Shown here one piece after another: positions 60,955-64,000 of a stretch of DNA of 64,000 nt. Source of the stretch: Sphingobacterium sp. Its GTDB lineage: Bacteria > Bacteroidota > Bacteroidia > Sphingobacteriales > Sphingobacteriaceae. The position numbers were made by a program, and so were the translations under genes. The notes under the pieces are model-generated. The model was given only the letters and a program-made list of their open reading frames with translations. It did not search any database and was not told where the DNA came from. How positions within the stretch are numbered: the stretch's first letter is position 1; every line of letters begins with the position of its first letter. The stretch lies in the NCBI GenBank assembly GCA_031277685.1, contig JAITLV010000056.1:41923-105922 (forward strand), given 5' to 3'.

Positions 60955-61803
60955 TCAATTGGTAACATTTGATGCCTGTTGTTTCCGGAATATACTGGGG
61001 GTAATACCAACATGTTTTTTGAAAAATTTGCTAAATGCATATTGATCAGAAAAATGAAATTCCTGTGCTAGTTGATTGATCGTTTTGTTGGAAACGATCA
61101 GTTGCGCCCGAGCTTCGCTCAGCAACCAATTGGTTAAGATGTCAGAAGGAGCATCCTTGGTGATTTCGCGGACGCTAATAGAAAGGTATTTGATTGATAT
61201 ATTGAGCAATTCTGCATAAAAAGCAAGTTCCCGATGCTGCTTATAGTTGTCTGCTACCAATTGCAAAAACTGCACAGTGATCTCTTCTTTCCGCTGATTA
61301 CGAGCAGCTTCGTGGCTTTCGCCGGAATCATAAATAATAGCAGCTAATAAATAGATGATCGCCATAAAAATATTGATATTTGCTTTTTGTAGGAAATCTT
61401 TTTGTTGAATCTGTGCTTTTTTGCAGTTTTGATGCAGGGCGGAAACTAATGTCCAAATCGAATCAAAATCGCTTGCCTTGGGGACGAAAGGAACAGCACT
61501 ATTGGCGTGAATAAGACGGTAGGCATCGTATTTACTGATGGAGAGACGGATTCGGCTGGAAAAATTTCTATCATAATTCAAGATTTTGAACTTTGCATCA
61601 GTACTGATATCCAAAAAACTATAATATTTATTATAGCCGATAAAGAAAATATTGCCCGCTTGTAACAGCAACGGTGTTCCATTGCAATTGATGACAAGTG
61701 TTCCGGTATTTACGAGAATGCAGGTTGTGTTAAGCGGGTGGTAAATCGGATTATCCAGCTTTTGGGGTAGTTCTGATTGATCTATTAACTGTATTTCGTT
61801 CAT
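60955..61803 (-). CDS. AraC-family transcriptional regulator
   Basis: A 282-residue regulator with an N-terminal cupin-like sensor (about 15-110; LLLQAGNIFFIGYNKYYSF) and a C-terminal AraC double helix-turn-helix (about 185-275). The second helix-turn-helix reads INQLAQEFHFSDQYAFSKFFKKHVGITPS, close to the family consensus. It precedes the TolC and HdeD genes on the same strand and may activate them. The effector is unknown. Confidence 0.92.
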   Translation of the reverse strand: MNEIQLIDQSELPQKLDNPIYHPLNTTCILVNTGTLVINCNGTPLLLQAGNIFFIGYNKYYSFLDISTDAKFKILNYDRNFSSRIRLSISKYDAYRLIHANSAVPFVPKASDFDSIWTLVSALHQNCKKAQIQQKDFLQKANINIFMAIIYLLAAIIYDSGESHEAARNQRKEEITVQFLQLVADNYKQHRELAFYAELLNISIKYLSISVREITKDAPSDILTNWLLSEARAQLIVSNKTINQLAQEFHFSDQYAFSKFFKKHVGITPSIFRKQQASNVTN

Positions 61804-61817
61804 CTGAGTACGCTACA

Positions 61818-61857
61818 TAAAACCAAGTCTTCCGGATATTCTTCGGAAGACTTGGTT
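61818..61857 (-). terminator. Terminator of the aldo/keto reductase gene
   Basis: A 14-bp stem (AACCAAGTCTTCCG with its complement) around nine bases lies 10 bp past the reductase stop. On the minus strand it is followed by TTTT. Confidence 0.75.
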
Positions 61858-61866
61858 ATTAGGTAT

Positions 61867-62706
61867 TTAGAATGTGACTTTTTTAGGGTCAGATCCAGAG
61901 AAACCCATTGCTGGTAATTCTCGGATAGTGTTAATATCTTGGTCTGTCAGCTCGAAGCTGTCCACATCCAAATTTCGTTTGATATTTACCGGATTAGTAG
62001 ACTTTGGTAGAGGTAAAATACCTTGAGCCAGTGCAAATTTAATACAGATCTGTCCGACGCTAGTACCTTTCTGTTCCGCTAAGGTGATCAATGTCTCATC
62101 CTGCAGTATTCTTCCTGAGCCTAAAGGAGACCAGGCTTGGACTAGAATATCATTTGATTTACAAAGGTCAACTGTTGCTTGTTGAAGATGACCGGGATGA
62201 AATTCAATCTGGTTAACACTAGGCACGACGGTCGCTGTCTCCAATAATTGCGCTAAATATTCCTTTGGAAAATTGCTGACACCTATTGCCTTCACTTTGC
62301 CTTGTTGGTATAAGTATTCGAAGGCTTTCCAGGTATCCGCGTTAATAGCAGCCCAATTTTCAAATTGAGTCTCGTTGGCAGGCCAGTGAATCAGGTAAAG
62401 ATCAAGGTAATCCAACTGTAGGTCGCTGAGTGATTTCTCAAACGCAGCAATTGTTTTATCATAACCACGTTCTGTATTCCAAAGTTTGGTTGTTATAAAC
62501 AACGTATTACGATCTATTCCGCTATCCTTGATTGCCTTGCCCACACTTTTTTCATTACCATAAATAGCTGCCGTGTCAATATGTGTATATCCAGCAGCCA
62601 ACGCCTCTTTAACGGCTTGGTATGCTTCGTCTCCTTCCGGAATTTGCCAAGTCCCAAATCCAATTGCCGGAATTTCAATTCCATTGTTCAATTTGAATGA
62701 TTTCAT
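61867..62706 (-). CDS. Aldo/keto reductase, 2,5-diketogluconate reductase type
   Basis: A 279-residue NADPH-dependent reductase from the ATG at 62706 (MKSFKLNNGIEIPAIGFG); an ATG at 62730 would add eight residues before the normal start. The tetrad is present: GYTHIDTAAIYGNEKSVG (Asp and Tyr), TTKLWNTERG (Lys) and DLYLIHWP (His). A cofactor-binding ILPLPKSTNPVNIKRNL segment lies near 230-250. It is much shorter than and distinct from the YghZ-type reductase at 56978. It probably reduces sugar or ketoaldehyde substrates. Confidence 0.93.
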   Translation of the reverse strand: MKSFKLNNGIEIPAIGFGTWQIPEGDEAYQAVKEALAAGYTHIDTAAIYGNEKSVGKAIKDSGIDRNTLFITTKLWNTERGYDKTIAAFEKSLSDLQLDYLDLYLIHWPANETQFENWAAINADTWKAFEYLYQQGKVKAIGVSNFPKEYLAQLLETATVVPSVNQIEFHPGHLQQATVDLCKSNDILVQAWSPLGSGRILQDETLITLAEQKGTSVGQICIKFALAQGILPLPKSTNPVNIKRNLDVDSFELTDQDINTIRELPAMGFSGSDPKKVTF

Positions 62707-62972
62707 GCTTAATAGTATTTTTTGTGTCAACTAAAATAGGATTTCGTCTGTATTATCTCGTCACTGAAATGTCAAGAGGAACACCTTTTAAAGAGATATG
62801 GTTAACTTATTCTGTATTGCCAAAATATATTTATTTTCACAATTTTATTGTCAAAAAGGTCGGGATACCACATGGTTTATAGCATTAATTGTTATCTTTA
62901 GGCGAAATTTTGAAAAAATCAGATTTTTCATTGATTTCACATAGCATTAAAAATTAAACATATTTCTAATAG

Positions 62973-64000
<1,028 letters not shown>

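Overview
The window is Bacteroidota chromosome, most likely a Sphingobacterium or a close Sphingobacteriaceae relative. The grounds are SusC/SusD pairs driven by ECF sigma/FecR switches, DUF6520 and MauE small proteins, an IntDOT-type recombinase, TAnnTTTG-like -7 boxes, AT-rich sequence and weak ribosome binding sites. Assignments come from reading motifs and family resemblance; no database search was possible.

Layout. 1-3977 (minus): ECF sigma, FecR and a SusC-type receptor cut by the window edge. 4167-8207 (plus): a defence cassette of a Septu-like ATPase and HNH nuclease, a zinc-ribbon/PD-(D/E)XK protein and a zinc-ribbon protein with a possible HEPN motif. 8226-13280: a damage-response mutagenesis cassette (S24 regulator, Y-family polymerase, DnaE-type polymerase) with twin operators in the divergent promoter. 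14335-25968: a second sigma/FecR/SusC/SusD/TlpA locus with DUF6520, MauE, a small lipoprotein and a TPR-AraC regulator. 26466-32700: an orphan VgrG island with a candidate adaptor, a PAAR-like HNH nuclease toxin, two tandem immunity paralogues and the stub of a third. 33575-40498 (minus): a plasmid/ICE-type operon (SSB, DUF932, small unknowns, PRTRC E, C, F, B and ThiF).

41738-50351 (plus) is the most striking block: two paralogous caspase-like proteases, an alpha/beta-hydrolase and a 1313-residue SIR2-fold protein. It is flanked by imperfect direct repeats at 41103 and 50485. I read it as a candidate abortive-infection system: the proteases sense or activate, and the hydrolase and NAD-consuming SIR2 protein act as effectors. 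It is followed by a membrane protein, gene remnants, two small DNA-binding proteins, and an IntDOT-type recombinase facing the 3' end of tRNA-Ser(UGA).

From the tRNA rightwards the DNA looks like ordinary chromosome: YceI, tRNA-Arg(UCU), an alkyltransferase-like protein lacking its cysteine, DUF1697, two aldo/keto reductases, a cyclophilin, HdeD, TolC, AraC and a monomeric isocitrate dehydrogenase cut by the right edge. Much or all of the sequence left of tRNA-Ser is probably an integrative element or stacked islands. No conjugation genes and no second attachment site were seen, so its left limit is unknown.
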